A stretch of 64,000 nt of DNA from the NCBI GenBank assembly GCA_003586115.2, contig QVOM02000126.1, positions 51,595,944 to 51,659,943 of the forward strand. Reading direction: 5' to 3'. Numbering within the stretch: the stretch's first letter is position 1; each line of letters opens with the position of its first letter. This DNA is from Salvator merianae (lineage: Eukaryota; Chordata; Lepidosauria; Squamata; Teiidae). The notes under the pieces were generated by a model, which was not told the origin of the DNA, made no database searches, and saw only the letters and a list, made by a program, of their open reading frames with translations. Shown here in pieces: positions 1 to 14,262 of this stretch. The position numbers and the translations under genes were made by a program.

Positions 1-355
1 GGGGGTTGGGGCCCTTGGGGGGGCTAACTAGGGTTAGGGTTAGGGCCGTTGGGCTGGTCGTGGGTGCGGGGGCCAGGTCGTGGGCCTCGGGGTGGCGCTG
101 TGGGTGGATGTGGGAGGTCACGTCTGGGGTCGGGGCTCTTGTTGGGATGTCCCAAGTAGGGTTAGGATTAGGGCCGTGGGGCTTGCTGCCAGTGTGGGGG
201 TCACACCGTGGGGTTGGTGCGGGACCATGGGTGGAGGTGGTGGGTGAGGTCGGGGGTCGGGACCCTCGTTGGGGCGCCCAGGCTAGGATTAAGATTAGGG
301 CCGTGGGCTAGCTGCAGGCATGGCAGTCATGCTGTGGGGTTCAGGGCGGGGGCGT
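1..355 (+). repeat. Tandem repeat of ~127 bp with telomere-like TTAGGG cores
   Basis: Three cores related to TAGGGTTAGGGTTAGGG lie at 29-45, 157-173 and 284-300, so the period is 127-128 bp. The cores decay from perfect (first) to TAGGATTAAGATTAGGG (third). The DNA between them is also repeated: each core is followed by CCGTKGGGCT, then a GTGGGGTTSGTG-like block, then a GTCGGGGYTCKTGTTGGG-like block. The array starts at or before the window edge and fades near 355. It is a minisatellite or satellite tail carrying interstitial telomere-like motifs. The several short ORFs across it are frame noise in GC-rich repeat. Confidence 0.8.
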
Positions 356-2378
356 GCTTCCTCACAGTGTTTCTCCGCTGCCGGGAAGGGACGGTGAGAG
401 GAAATAGTGAGATGGTAACAAGCTCTTGCATTTTTCTCTTACTGTCTTGAGGCAGCCTGGGTGAACAGATGTGTTTCTAATAGGCACCTCAACAAATAGT
501 AGGCATCTCATGAACATCTGAGGGTAGAGCCCTCCAACGTATGGGTACCGTGCCAGAAAAGGCCCTGCTGTGGGATGGCCTTCTGCCGCGACTGGTGATA
601 TCCACAGCAGAAATTCCCCAGATGATCTCGGCAATCTTACTGATCTGCCAAGTACTTGAGCCCACTCTCCCCTCCACAAGTTTCACTTCATGGTTGGTTA
701 ATGTGTGCTTTATGTTTGGTGCAGCCAGTTTTTATGTGGATTGGTATACAATGCAGCCTTAACATTGTTTCTCCCACCAGTAGCTCTGCTTATTCTGGCT
801 GTGGTACCAGTTATTTTTAACTGTTTTTCCCTTCACCCCACCAATCTCAGTGGGCACCAGCCTGCTACTGGAAGGAGTTAGGAGTAATTGTTGTTGGAGT
901 TAAAGGTAAGTTCTGCTCTGCACTGCACATTGTCTCCACTGTGTCTCTACTAAACGCATCTGGGCTTACATCTCAGTAAAACACATAGAATTATATATAA
1001 AATATTCTAGAGATCTTATCACTTCTGCATTTCAGCATAAAAGAAAGAAAAGTAATGGGGACGCTGCCCACATCACTCTTATGGACCGTCTTCAGTTCTG
1101 TAACAGACCAGTGTAGCTACCCATACAAAGTGTAACATCTAGCCGATGAAAGAATTATGACTCTGGAAAGCTATGCACTAGCTTAATACCCCAAATAGGA
1201 ACTATGTAACTTATCTTGAGCACAGGTATGCATCAGGATTGCCAGTGGTATAAGGTAGATTTCATCTGTGTCTAATGAACAGGGAGATGCGGTAAGATGT
1301 AGTCACACTCAAAGTTCTACCTAGACCCAATTCAATATCTGTTTATTACCCTGGACACTCAAGAGGACTTGGTCTCATTTTATCCACAGTAATTTTCTTG
1401 GCCCCTCTTTGGCAAGAGTTAGTGCTTGTATCTTCTCTGCTTCTGGCAGCTGAAAAGGCTTGAGGCTAGAATGCCAGTATATCTCTTGTCTTTGGTATTC
1501 AGCATGGATCCTCTCAATTCTACTTAATTCTCCAAGAGAGAAATTATCTCAGTTGCAGTGTTTTCACTTCCTTTAATTCAGCAGACCCTACATCTGCACA
1601 TGGACATAATTTATGGGCATTAGGTGCTAAAGATCAGAGTCTTGGTTACTGTACAGAGTTATGAGAAATGCCTTGCTGGTCTTAGACAGGATCTGCACAG
1701 GACCTTTTGGTTGCCATGGGACCACAGTGAAGGCTCTCTGGCTGTATGTCTGTATGGCCAGAGTCTCCCTGTAGTGCAGAATCTAGATGATCTTGCGCCC
1801 TGGGATCATCACTGTACCCTAAGCATTCATTAGAGCACTTTAACAGTAAACCTGTGGAGAAGGCTTTGATAGCACCCTCCGAATGATTTAAGTGAAGGAG
1901 CAGTATTAGGATTTACCTGGTCCATCACTCCCCTTCGCTGAGCATAGGAAAGTGACTGCCTTCTGCAGCTACTTCCTGTGTTCATCCAAGGACACACACA
2001 CACACACGCCCGGTGGAAACACTGAACTGGGGAACAAAGGTTCCCTGTTTCAGTGTTCCCCTTGCTCAGAGCAGTGGCAGACATGCAAACAGCAGGCAAC
2101 CACTGCTGTGTTCAACAAAGGGATTAACCAAGATTGCTCTTAGAGCAATCTTCATTTACAGCACTGACTCTGCCCTTGTGCAGAACCTGCCTAAGCCTCA
2201 TCTCACAGCTGGCTGTGGGAAGCCAAGGAAGAAGGCAAAAGCGCAACAGCACTTGCTTTACTCACAATGCCCCAGCAGCTGGTTGTTAGAGGCACATTGC
2301 TTCTTATACCAGAAATCATCAGACAGCTATCAACACTAGTACCCATTACTACACTGCTGAAATATCTTAGAGAAGACA
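356..2378. other. Intergenic, no gene recognised
   Basis: This stretch lies between the telomere-like array and the presumed 3' end of LHFPL6. I see no exon with family resemblance and only short ORFs. A (CA)8 microsatellite occupies 1992-2007. The rest is AT-rich unique-looking sequence. Confidence 0.5.
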
Positions 2379-2384
2379 TTTATT
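2379..2384 (-). terminator. LHFPL6: Candidate polyadenylation signal (AATAAA), distal, LHFPL6
   Basis: TTTATT on the plus strand reads AATAAA on the minus strand, about 2.43 kb downstream of the LHFPL6 stop. It sits in AT-rich sequence without obvious repeats, as expected for a vertebrate 3' UTR end. Choice between this and the site at 2843-2848 cannot be made from sequence alone. Confidence 0.3.
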
Positions 2385-2842
2385 TACACATTCTGAAATA
2401 CAAACAAATTTGAGCATTGTATATTACATTACAAAGATGAATATTAAACGTACAGCACAATACAACAATAATTATCTAACAGGATTAGTAACAAAACTTG
2501 GAAGATGTTTGCCATTGCTATTGCATAAAAGTAGTAATCTATTGTGCCACAAACATCATTTTTATTGGACAACGTGTCCCTTTCCTGCCCACTTCATAGG
2601 AATACTGTTATCTAAGGCTACATATACTGAATAAAATATTGCATTTTTGTAATAATCTTGAAAAAACACTGAGGCTAATAAAACACATATAGGTTCAAAA
2701 AGGCTATTAAAACTTGGGAACACATGTACACAGATTATATAAAATACTGAAAAATGGCCCATCAGTCCATTAGATTTAGTTAAAAATCTGGTATAATACT
2801 GCAATTCAAATCACCTAGGAAACGAAAACAGGTGCAGGAATA

Positions 2843-2848
2843 TTTATT
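2843..2848 (-). terminator. LHFPL6: Candidate polyadenylation signal (AATAAA), proximal, LHFPL6
   Basis: A minus-strand AATAAA lies about 1.97 kb downstream of the stop codon. It is an alternative to the distal site at 2379-2384. Confidence 0.3.
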
Positions 2849-3983
2849 GCAGCTGTGAAGCCCCACAATGCGTAAGGGTGAGTGGCTTACCACCCAAGCA
2901 GTGATAGCAGATGCAAAAACATAGTGGTCTTGAAATTAAGAAAACTGACCTACAAACAGGAATGACACACTGATCATTGCCTTTTCTTTTGTGCTTCTTT
3001 GCATTCTGCCCATGCAAATCACTCCCCTTCACATGAGAGCTAAAATGAGTGGTTATGCAGGAAGTTGGTAACATTTCTTCTATTAATGCTACAGGGGAAC
3101 ACATGACATCCCTTATGAAGGAAAGAAATAAGGGAGAGACACTTATCTCTCTATTGCTCCTCTATGGAATGAATGTGAAGGTAGAAAAGGAAGAGCTTGA
3201 CCTGGTGGCGGAGCAGGAGTGTAAAAAAAAGTGTCTGAAGGGAGCTGCATGCAGACAAGAAGCGTGTGCTGTATCCAAAGGTCAAGACAAGATGTGTCAT
3301 GGGGACGGGCGGTGAGTGTATGCGTGAATGAATTAAATGAGAGAAGCGTTTGAAGGCAAATTTGTTTCTGTGCGTGTATTGGCATTTGTGAATAACAGAG
3401 TGGTGAGGTGAGGGAGATCTGGTATATATAGGCCAAACAGATACTATATAAATATGTCGTGGTAGTTTAGCACCCTTTTTGGTGTACAAAGCTATTCAGT
3501 GAGGAGTCATCTGGAAGTGGGAAAGTGACCCAGATCAGTATTTAACTCCTTCTGCACCCAACGTTTTTTGGCTGTCAATTGCCTACCAAAAAGTATATTT
3601 TGTTCCTTTCATTCCTCCCTAGATACAGGTGCCCTACTGTAGCTTGATTCTGTCTGAATGTCACACATTATGTAAAGAGATGAATGCATTTCTGAAAAAG
3701 AGTGAAAATGGGCTTTTTGTGCTTTAAGAGATGAAGGAGTAAAGACTTGGCTGTTTGCCAGAGTAAAAATGCCTTTCACTGAGATACAACTTTAACTGCT
3801 GAATTGCAGACAAGTGGATCAAACTGGAGTTTGGTACATTATATTATCTGCATGGTTATTACATAGTTTTTGGAAAAGAGAGAATGGTGTATGTGCAAAG
3901 ATAGGCAGGTGTGCTTTCAGGAACCTTAGCGCGAAAGAGCATTTTTCTCATTCACGTTAAGTTCATTAAATTAAAGTCCAGAG

Positions 3984-4222
3984 TAGGGATGAGTAAAACC
4001 ATTCAGAACAGCATTTCTGAACTACCATGCTTGAAGGAAGTGGTGAAGGGGCAATTGGTATGTGGTGTTTGCCATCCCCAAAGGCAATGCCAGTCTTCAT
4101 TTGACCTCTTTCCACAGCCTAGTACTTCCAGTTAGTCGACTGACTCTACTAGTCAAATGCCATAAAACTGGGCTTCCCATGGCTTCTCAGAATGCTGTTC
4201 CAAGTAGTTTTGCTCATCTCTA
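3984..4222. mobile_element. Inverted-repeat DNA transposon remnant (TAGGGATGAG termini)
   Basis: The left end TAGGGATGAGTAAAAC (3984-3999) is mirrored at the right by the complement of TAGAGATGAGCAAAAC (4222-4207). Similarity between the arms continues inward for about 40 bp: GAACAGCATTTCTGA on the left, GAACAGCATTCTGA on the right arm when reversed. About 240 bp, no coding capacity. The ends resemble the TAGGGATGTG-ended repeats at 5498-5640 and 44111-46163. Confidence 0.6.
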
Positions 4223-4812
4223 TTCTACAAGGGACCAACATATCCGACTGAGGAAGCCACTAAAAGCTAGAAGTTTAAAGCCTTAAAAAGAGGCTTTGAT
4301 TCCATATATATCTATCCTTCTCTGCCCTTGGCAGATGCTCCAGCTCTGAGCTGATCATTTCAGAAAAAGAGCACTTACTCATATTCCTAGTAAGTAACAG
4401 AACTATTACAAAACGCCCTCTTTATCTCTGTTTTTTCATATATGAAAGAATCCCTTACATGACTACATCTTTGTCTTCAACACACTATTTTTTTTTAACC
4501 ATTTCAACCCATGGTCTGCTTGGAAGCTCATTTCCCCCCTCCAGATTGGAAATGCTTCCTAAAGTTCTATCGTACCACAGTAGACCAGGAATAATAAGGT
4601 GGGAACTTAATCCTACAAGAGTCTTAGTTTATACTCCTAAGTTACAGAAATCCATTTACAGCCATTCCAACTTCATTGACTCTTGTTTGTATTGACCTGA
4701 CTGCAATGAAGAGCTAATACGCCTTTTTAAGAAAGGCTTACATACTTATTCCTTTTCTTTGTTTTCTTCCTCCCAACATAACTGGTTCATTTTCTTCTGG
4801 GTCCTTCTGGCC

Positions 4813-7872
<3,060 letters not shown>

Positions 7873-8119
7873 TCAACCCATCTTCAGACAGTTGGTTCCA
7901 AGCTCACCCAAATAAAGCATACTGAGGAACTTTTAGACATTACCAGTTGATTCTTCATGAACAAAAACTCTAGTGGATGCTTAACCCAGCTGCCTGGTTG
8001 TTTTGTTTTTTGACACAGTGCTTCTGCTAAATGCTGTCCGGGGCATGGAAGAACAATACAAGTGTTCTTATTTTGATCCATATAAGCTTTAAACCAATTG
8101 TCACAGGGATTTTCAGGAA

Positions 8120-8275
8120 GGATAAAGTTGCAGAGTATTGGATTAAGTCTAGGAATTCCCAGCTTCAAACCCCACTCAACACTAGAAACACACAGGGGCA
8201 CACAGGCCAGTTGCTATTTCTCAGCCTAGCTTGCCTCACAGTGCTGTTGTGGATTTCCTACCCAGTGGCCAATCA
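8120..8275 (+). repeat. tRNA-headed SINE, diverged
   Basis: The order of blocks matches a common reptile SINE: an A-box-like GTTGCAGAGTATTGGATTA, a B-box-like AGCTTCAAACCCC, then CACTCAACACTAG and TTGCCTCACAGTGCTGTTGTGG, the diverged form of the CCTCACAGGGTTGTTGTGAGG block. It is the same family as the copy at 14000-14150. Confidence 0.6.
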
Positions 8276-8572
8276 GTGAGCAGCACTCCTTGCAGTCATC
8301 GCAGGTTGCCTGTCGAAGCGAACAGGCTGCACTTCGGGTGAGTTTTTAGCCGAATAAATGAATACATCTGTTTGGAAGGGGTTTTTTTTCCTGTGTACCT
8401 AGGAATTATTCGCTCATTTTATTCAGGCAGTTTTTAAAATCCCTAGTATGATCACAGCCTATATTTATCAATTTGACCGAGAAAAAACAGCTTTCAGTTT
8501 CATAAGAACAAAAACATTACATCTTAACACTATTTTGATCTGTTGGTGACAAATATATTTTTGTGAGGTTGC

Positions 8573-8618
8573 AATATTGCTGCTGTTCATATAGTAATAT
8601 TGCTGCTGTACATATAGC
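8573..8618. repeat. 23-bp tandem duplication
   Basis: Two adjacent 23-bp units beginning AATATTGCTGCTG (8573-8595 and 8596-8618) differ at only two positions. A simple local duplication. Confidence 0.9.
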
Positions 8619-8756
8619 AATCCTTGCATATGTCTACATTGGCACCCTAGGACAACCCCAATTAACCCAAGAACAAACTGTGCAAACATCTGCCTGAGGC
8701 AGTGTATTTACACACACCTGCCCCCAAATGACTCCTGAACAGTCCCAGTCACCCCA

Positions 8757-9178
8757 AGGTTGCCTCTCCAGATGCAAGCTAAAATCCACAATTCTCCCAG
8801 GACTGTATTGTAATTGTGGCATTCCAAATGCAGTCCCAGGATATCAAGGTGATGTCCTGTAATATTGCTGTTACAGGACATCCAGCAACTATGCTGGGTT
8901 TCCCATAATAGTGATTGCTAACATCTGTCTGCCAGCTCCTTTTGTTATCATCGCTCTTGCAAATACCCAGATGCCAGTCAAGCTCACACAAAAAAAGGGG
9001 GGGAATGGGTGAGAGCTTGACTGACTTCACGTATTTGCAAGAGCAATGATAATGAAAGGTAACAACAGACAGAGGTAAAATCCTATGATTGCCTCCAGCA
9101 TTTAGCAGGAGTGGCAAGAGGCAATTGCAGAATCTTCTTTAGATCCCGTGATTGCCTATAGCCATCTGGAGGCACCCC
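8757..9178. mobile_element. Inverted-repeat DNA transposon with internal stem-loop (CCTCCAGATG family)
   Basis: The outer end GGTTGCCTCTCCAGATGC (from 8757) is matched at the right by the complement of GGGTGCCTCCAGATGGC (near 9178). Inside, a long second inverted repeat pairs 8943-8991 with 9009-9054: TTATCATCGCTCTTGCAAAT on one arm, ATTTGCAAGAGCAATGATAA on the other, closed by a short G-rich loop. No protein is encoded. Related architecture occurs at 18368-18778 and 27430-27868. Confidence 0.6.
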
Positions 9179-10184
9179 AAGAATCGAGTAAGGCTGGTTG
9201 AACAACCCTTGGGCTGACTGTGGGTGCCTAAGCCACCTGCCCTCTTCCATGTGGATGGACAGGGCAGGGTAAGGGTGACTAACTGGCTTTGTTTCCAGCT
9301 GGCCTGAATCTGTGCAGAGCTAAAATAAGGCCAGTTTCTGGGATCATTTCCAGTCTGGTGTAGAAGCGACCAGGGTGGAAACTTCATGGCTGCCAGAGGG
9401 TGTCTTCCTGCAGCAAGTTGCCACATGTCTTGTCCCAGCAGCAGTTCATGTGCATATCATGTGCAGCTCATATGAGATGCCATGCTCTGGGCTGCATCCC
9501 ACCCCTGCAGGGGATTATAGGAACTTAATTCATTCTGGGCAAACTGCTCATAAAGTGAATATTCCTTCACCAAGTTCCCATTCCTATCGCTTACACAGCC
9601 ACTGCATTCCCTTATAAACAAAAATCTAATTGTTTAGTGAAAAGCAGGTAGGAATTTGCACATCTCTTATAAGTGAAATCTCGTACAGGGGTTATCTGTA
9701 TAATAAAGGGTTCCTGTATGTACATCAGTACCAGAGTAGCAAAGATGGTTCTTTGTGTTAAGGGTATAACAAATACAATGTCCACAGAAGTATGTAAAAC
9801 AAGCAGCACACTCAAAAACTTATACTGGCAGCTGTTTCCTAGTGTGTGTATTAGGTACCATACCCAATCCCATTTAGCTCTGGGTGAGGACACTACTGCC
9901 GCCCAAAGAGACATAACATGTTAAAAAATACAAATATGTAAGGTACACATTTGGCAAAAAAATCAATCTTCCCTGGACTGAAAGCAGTTTTGATGGAGCA
10001 GACGTCTGTTGCTACAGGAGTTGCTAGCTCCAGATCCATGGGTACTAGATCCATGACAAGATGTGCCTTGGGGCTGATGGCTGCCATGTTCTTTTAGTTA
10101 TGCTTGCAGACCTCAGGCAGGTGGGGGTTGAGACCTACAGTATTCTAACCTACTTATTTCAACAGATCTGAGACCAGGATTAGA

Positions 10185-10290
10185 CCAGAAGACCCCAATC
10201 CTACATCACCTTACCATACGAGCCCTAGTAAATTCTGCGGAGTAGACATGTATATGTAAAGTACCACTGTTAAGACTGCAACCCTGAAAA
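10185..10290. repeat. Short interspersed repeat fragment (CAATCCTA ... GACTGCAACC)
   Basis: Begins CCCAATCCTACATCACC, passes GGAGTAGACATGTATATGTA and ends AAGACTGCAACCCTG. This resembles a common sauropsid repeat that runs from a CAATCCTA motif through a GAGTAGACA block to GGATTGCARCC. Similar fragments lie at 32003-32100 and 32280-32355. Family name not known to me. Confidence 0.45.
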
Positions 10291-11214
10291 ACAGAACTTA
10301 AAGTAACCTCTACTGCAAAAAATGGAACTTCGTTCTAAGTAAATAGACAGTTATGTCTACAATTTAAGACTTTTCTAACAGATCTTTAAATGATATGACA
10401 AATCATTTTTTTTTATTCTGGCATGAAGCTTAGTCACATAATAGCGGAAGAAGAAAGATGTGTCATTAATCTAATAATGAGGAAATACATGTTAGTATAT
10501 CATTCACATTCTAAACCCCTCATCCTGATTTAGATATGGCTATGGAAGGATTAAAGGTATTAAGATAAATCCTCTCTGGGTTGTCATCCCCACTATCCAG
10601 TATTGGAGCAGATACAAGGGAAATGCTGAATGTAATTGGATTGGAACGATCACCCATTAATGAACTTGTCATAAGTAGTTACTTTTGCCATTAGATGACT
10701 TAATTTTGCTAGTATGAATACTACGTATTATTAGATTTTTCACAGTATATGTATCATTCATTCTTAGGGGGAAAAGATGGAGGAAGTGGTATATAGGAAA
10801 AAAAGCAAAACATTTCCAGATCTTCAAATCTTGTACATCAGCAAAACAAGATGGTTTTTTTCTTAGATTTTACCCTAGTCCTACTTCTCATGAATCACAC
10901 AAAGGTATTTATTTTGCTTAATTAATTTTGCTTCCCTAGAGTAAGGGCTATATAGTCCAAGCCATCATAACTAATACACTGCATTTTGAAGAATCTCATG
11001 CTAGCAGCATCTAATGTAAACACAATAAGTTCCTGTGAACTCCAAATGACTACAAATACTTTGTTCTTTGGATCTACAGCACGATACACAACATATTCTG
11101 TGGAATCCAAACTCCAGATGCACCAAGCTCACTAGGGTTTTGGCAGCACAGATCTTTCTTCTTTTGGGGAGCTACACTGGCTATGCCAGCAAGGATCTCC
11201 ACTTGGCACTGGCA

Positions 11215-11547
11215 TAGAAACATAAGAGGAGCCCTGCTGACTCAGGTCACAGCCCATCTAGTCCAGCAACCTGACTCACACAGTGGCCCACAAATTGCTT
11301 CTGGGCATCCTCAAGCAGAAGACAAAAGCTAACCTTCACCAGCTCTCAACACTCTGCCAGCACCTTTAGAAGTATCCTGACTGTCTCTCCAACCCAGAGG
11401 CAGTACCTAGGCATCCATTCTAATAGCCATGGATACATCTGTCCTCCATGAATTTGAAAGCTATCTGATTTGGTTGCTGTCACTACCTCTTCTGGCAGTA
11501 AATTCCATAGACCGATTACTTTTTGCACTGCAATATGTGATCCTGAT
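11215..11547. repeat. Interspersed repeat (CATAAGAGGAGCCCTGCTG ... CCATAGACC)
   Basis: Characteristic blocks in order are CATAAGAGGAGCCCTGCTGA, CCCATCTAGTCCAGCAACCT, CACAGTGGCCCACAAATTGC, CTCCATGAATTTG and GTAAATTCCATAGACCGATTA. These match, from memory, a repeat that is very common in lizard genomes. Its right end is interrupted by the hAT-type element at 11557-11801. Confidence 0.6.
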
Positions 11548-11556
11548 GCCCCTATC

Positions 11557-11801
11557 CAGCGGCGTAGCTAAAAGTTTTGCCGCCTGGGGCAAAGTGGTGG
11601 CAGAGGAGCGTGAGTGAGGGCGCCCCGCCCTGCAGCCTCCTACTCCCGTTGCCGCCCCGATGACTGCCGGGCGGGCGAGCGTGCCACCGACTGGGCGGGC
11701 GGGCAAGCGCGCCGCCGGGCGGGGACCTGGCTCCATGGGCCTCCCGGGACAACGCGCTGCCCGGGGCGGAGTGCCCCCCGCCCCCCCTTGCTACATCCCT
11801 G
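11557..11801. mobile_element. Non-autonomous hAT-type element with 8-bp target duplication
   Basis: A GC-rich 245-bp insertion flanked by the perfect 8-bp direct repeat CCCCTATC (11549-11556 and 11802-11809). Its ends are imperfect inverted repeats, CAGCGGCGTAGCTA on the left and CAGGGATGTAGCAA as the complement of the right. An 8-bp duplication with CAG-starting ends is the hallmark of hAT transposons. It encodes no transposase, so it was moved in trans. The ORFs crossing it are GC-rich shadows. Confidence 0.8.
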
Positions 11802-13730
11802 CCCCTATCACCATCACCCTCTGCTGCTGGTGGTGACCCCAGCAACAAGGATATGCCAGGGACCCAAAGGCCAAAAAGTGCCCAGGATGGACAATATACT
11901 CTACCTTCATTCAGCATAAAGTCCTGGATCAATGAATGTTTTGCCTTAATTCGTGAATACAGATGTAATCTCTGATTGAACAGTAATTTTGTTGGGATCC
12001 ACTAAGAAAATACAGGATTTGTGTGGATTTGTGGTTCAGATAAACAGCTTTATGTCGCAGCAGTGCCATAAAAGAAAGATCCATATTCTGTGTATTGTCT
12101 ATGTTGATTGGCATTTCAGGAACATAGAAATCATGCTGGATCATTTTTTTTTTTTCAATCACAGCTAGATGTCAAAGTTAAAGAAATCAGATTGTTTCAG
12201 TTCAGTCTATGGCGACCAATGGGATTTACAATCTGTTGGCAGTTTTGGAGGATAATCTGTAAATTATAGGGTTTCCATGAGGATTTATGTCCCAAATCCA
12301 TGGTTTTGCACCAGGGCAAGGCTCTAATCCTCATCTACACTGGTTTTATGGGAGTTCCAAGGATTCACAGCTTCTTTGCAGGCAAGAAGAGAGGAGAAGG
12401 AAAAATAAAGACCCATCTACTCCTGGCAGCCTGATAGAATGAGCTCACCCCCTTGTCTTTTCTCCTCCACTCGTCTGAGGCACAATGGTCTTTGGAAGGC
12501 CATCTTCTAGCTGTTATAATTTTGGCATTATAAGCCCTGAGATCAGAGACCTCCTTGAATCACATAAATTTGGTAGGACTGGTTGATTAAATAATTCTAC
12601 TGGACGATTAAGAATAGAGTTAGATTTCTAAAAGTTGTGGCCATGATGTTCAGTCAGACTTAAGAATATGTCTCTGAAAGATAACATCTTAGAACATTTT
12701 TCAGTTCATCCACACACAATTATAATGCAAGAGTGTTATATAGTCTTCTTGCACAAATGTGATGTGACCTGCTTTCGTGGATGTCAGGTCATCAGATGAA
12801 CTTGGGAAGGACATAACTAATGATGTATGCCTGCAGACATGACAGCAGGATTCCTGACTCTTTCCCAGCGCAATTAGGAATAATATGTTTACCAGACTGG
12901 TTTTCCTTGTCTATGCAATTATTTACAAGCTATCTGGTATTTGCTCATGAAAGGCTCATAAATCACATAGCAATGGAATGGAAAACACTGAGCTCATGCT
13001 TTTCTGGGAATCCAGAAGGCACAATACAAAGGTCCCAAAGGGAGTTCAACAAATGTCCTTGGTGTAGGAAAAACACTTTTAATTGGTATTTCATTTTGGT
13101 CTTAACAAAGCTGGGTCTTGAACAGGCATATGTTTAAAATTAAAAGAGCAAGAATGGAACATCTGTAGTCTGAGCTGATGCCTTACCATTTTTAACAGTT
13201 TTTTGCTTCCAAGTTAAGTATGCCCAGGATTTCAGCCCTGGGCATGAATTTTAATGTCGGTCTTTGTATTATTATTTTTTTAGCACTTGGAAAACAAAAT
13301 GGATTACAATATTGCTCTTTAATAAAAAGCAAAGGAATATAGGCAGCTTAGATGCTTTTTCAAGGTGGAAATGTAAAATGAGGAAAAATTCAGCACAATA
13401 AATTATGCATGTATAAAATATGTGTGGTGGTGAGAATTGATCTCTAACCATCATTGAGGGTGAAAAATTATGCAATGTGTGAACGATGGAGGTGTTTTGT
13501 CTCCCATATTGGCCTGACTCCTTCACATATTTTTTTTTTTACTGGGGAAGGCATCCTAAAATCATAAAATTGCACCACCTAACAGTGGTGATCTCCTGTG
13601 TTGTGGACCTGGTGGAATACTAAGCAGCTTCCACTAGAGAAAGAGCAAGTGGCATCACAAAGGAATACAGTACTGTATTCTGCAGTACTGTTTCTTGAAA
13701 AGCTGTGTAGTTTAATGGCTGGAGCACGGG

Positions 13731-13998
13731 TTCTTAACTTTCAGGTCTCTTGGGGTCTGGGAACTTGGGTGGGGAAGAAAATGAATTTCACTAACCTCTA
13801 ACTGAAATTTAGCATTCTTTCGGGTATGAATACAGGCAACAAACCAAAGTAGTATTAGCAATACCTGTGATCTGGTTTCTTTTGTAATCTTAAATGCCGT
13901 ATTTTATGCATTTAAGAACATTATTCTGAGAAGGCGTCCATAGGCCTCACCAGACTAACAAAGATATTGCACAAGGCATGGCCATGGCACAAAACCAT
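13731..13998. mobile_element. Ancient DNA-transposon fossil, hAT-like
   Basis: The sequence opens GGGTTCTTAACTTTCAGG, has AACCTCTAACTGAAATTTAG, GGCAACAAACCAAAGTAGTA and TTAGCAATACCTGTGA in the middle, and TATTCTGAGAAGGCGTCCAT then AGGCCTCACCAGACTAACAA at the end. The same order of blocks occurs, as I remember it, in an old repeat of mammalian genomes whose ends read CAGGGGTTCTTAAC. The right end runs into the SINE at 14000. The family assignment is from memory. Confidence 0.45.
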
Positions 13999-13999
13999 T

Positions 14000-14150
14000 A
14001 AGGTTAGAGTGTTGGGCTGGAATGCAGCATCCTTCTGGGTTCAAATTCCCACTCAGCCATAGAGGAACAGTCTGTCACCTTGAACCATTCACTGTCTCAT
14101 AATCCATCTCACCATACAGGGTAGCTGTAAGGATAAGATAGAAAGGAGAA
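14000..14150 (+). repeat. tRNA-headed SINE
   Basis: It starts with an A-box-like TTAAGGTTAGAGTGTTGGGC, has the B-box GGGTTCAAATTCCC (about 14038), then CACTCAGCCATAG, CACCTTGAACCATTCACT and the CAGGGTAGCTGTAAGGATAA block. The arrangement is the common reptile tRNA-derived SINE. It has no tRNA cloverleaf and is not a functional tRNA gene. Confidence 0.7.
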
Positions 14151-14203
14151 GAGTAGTGTTTGACACCTCAGACTCTTTTTCTGGACTGTTTATTATGGCC
14201 TCT

Positions 14204-14262
14204 TGGGCTGCATCCAGACACTGCTTATTTATTCCGTTATACTTGGTTAAGTATACTTGGAT
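14204..14262. mobile_element. Partial copy of the GCTGCATCCAGAC hairpin element
   Basis: Only one arm is present: GGCTGCATCCAGACACTGCT then TATTTATTCCGTTATACTTG. It matches the arms of the complete copy at 15574-15687. Confidence 0.6.

Larger units (their letters stand above)
2385..4812 (-). other. LHFPL6: Presumed 3' UTR of LHFPL6
   Basis: Sequence downstream of the LHFPL6 stop on the minus strand, up to the distal AATAAA. No further coding exon is expected because the protein is already complete. The region contains a hairpin transposon remnant at 3984-4222, so if the UTR reaches the distal signals the transcript would carry that inverted repeat. The extent is inferred from position and poly(A) signals only. 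Confidence 0.4.

Noticed and set aside
8573..8618. Paired hairpin or regulatory element
   Set aside because: Only a 23-bp direct duplication; no inverted pairing and no wider family.
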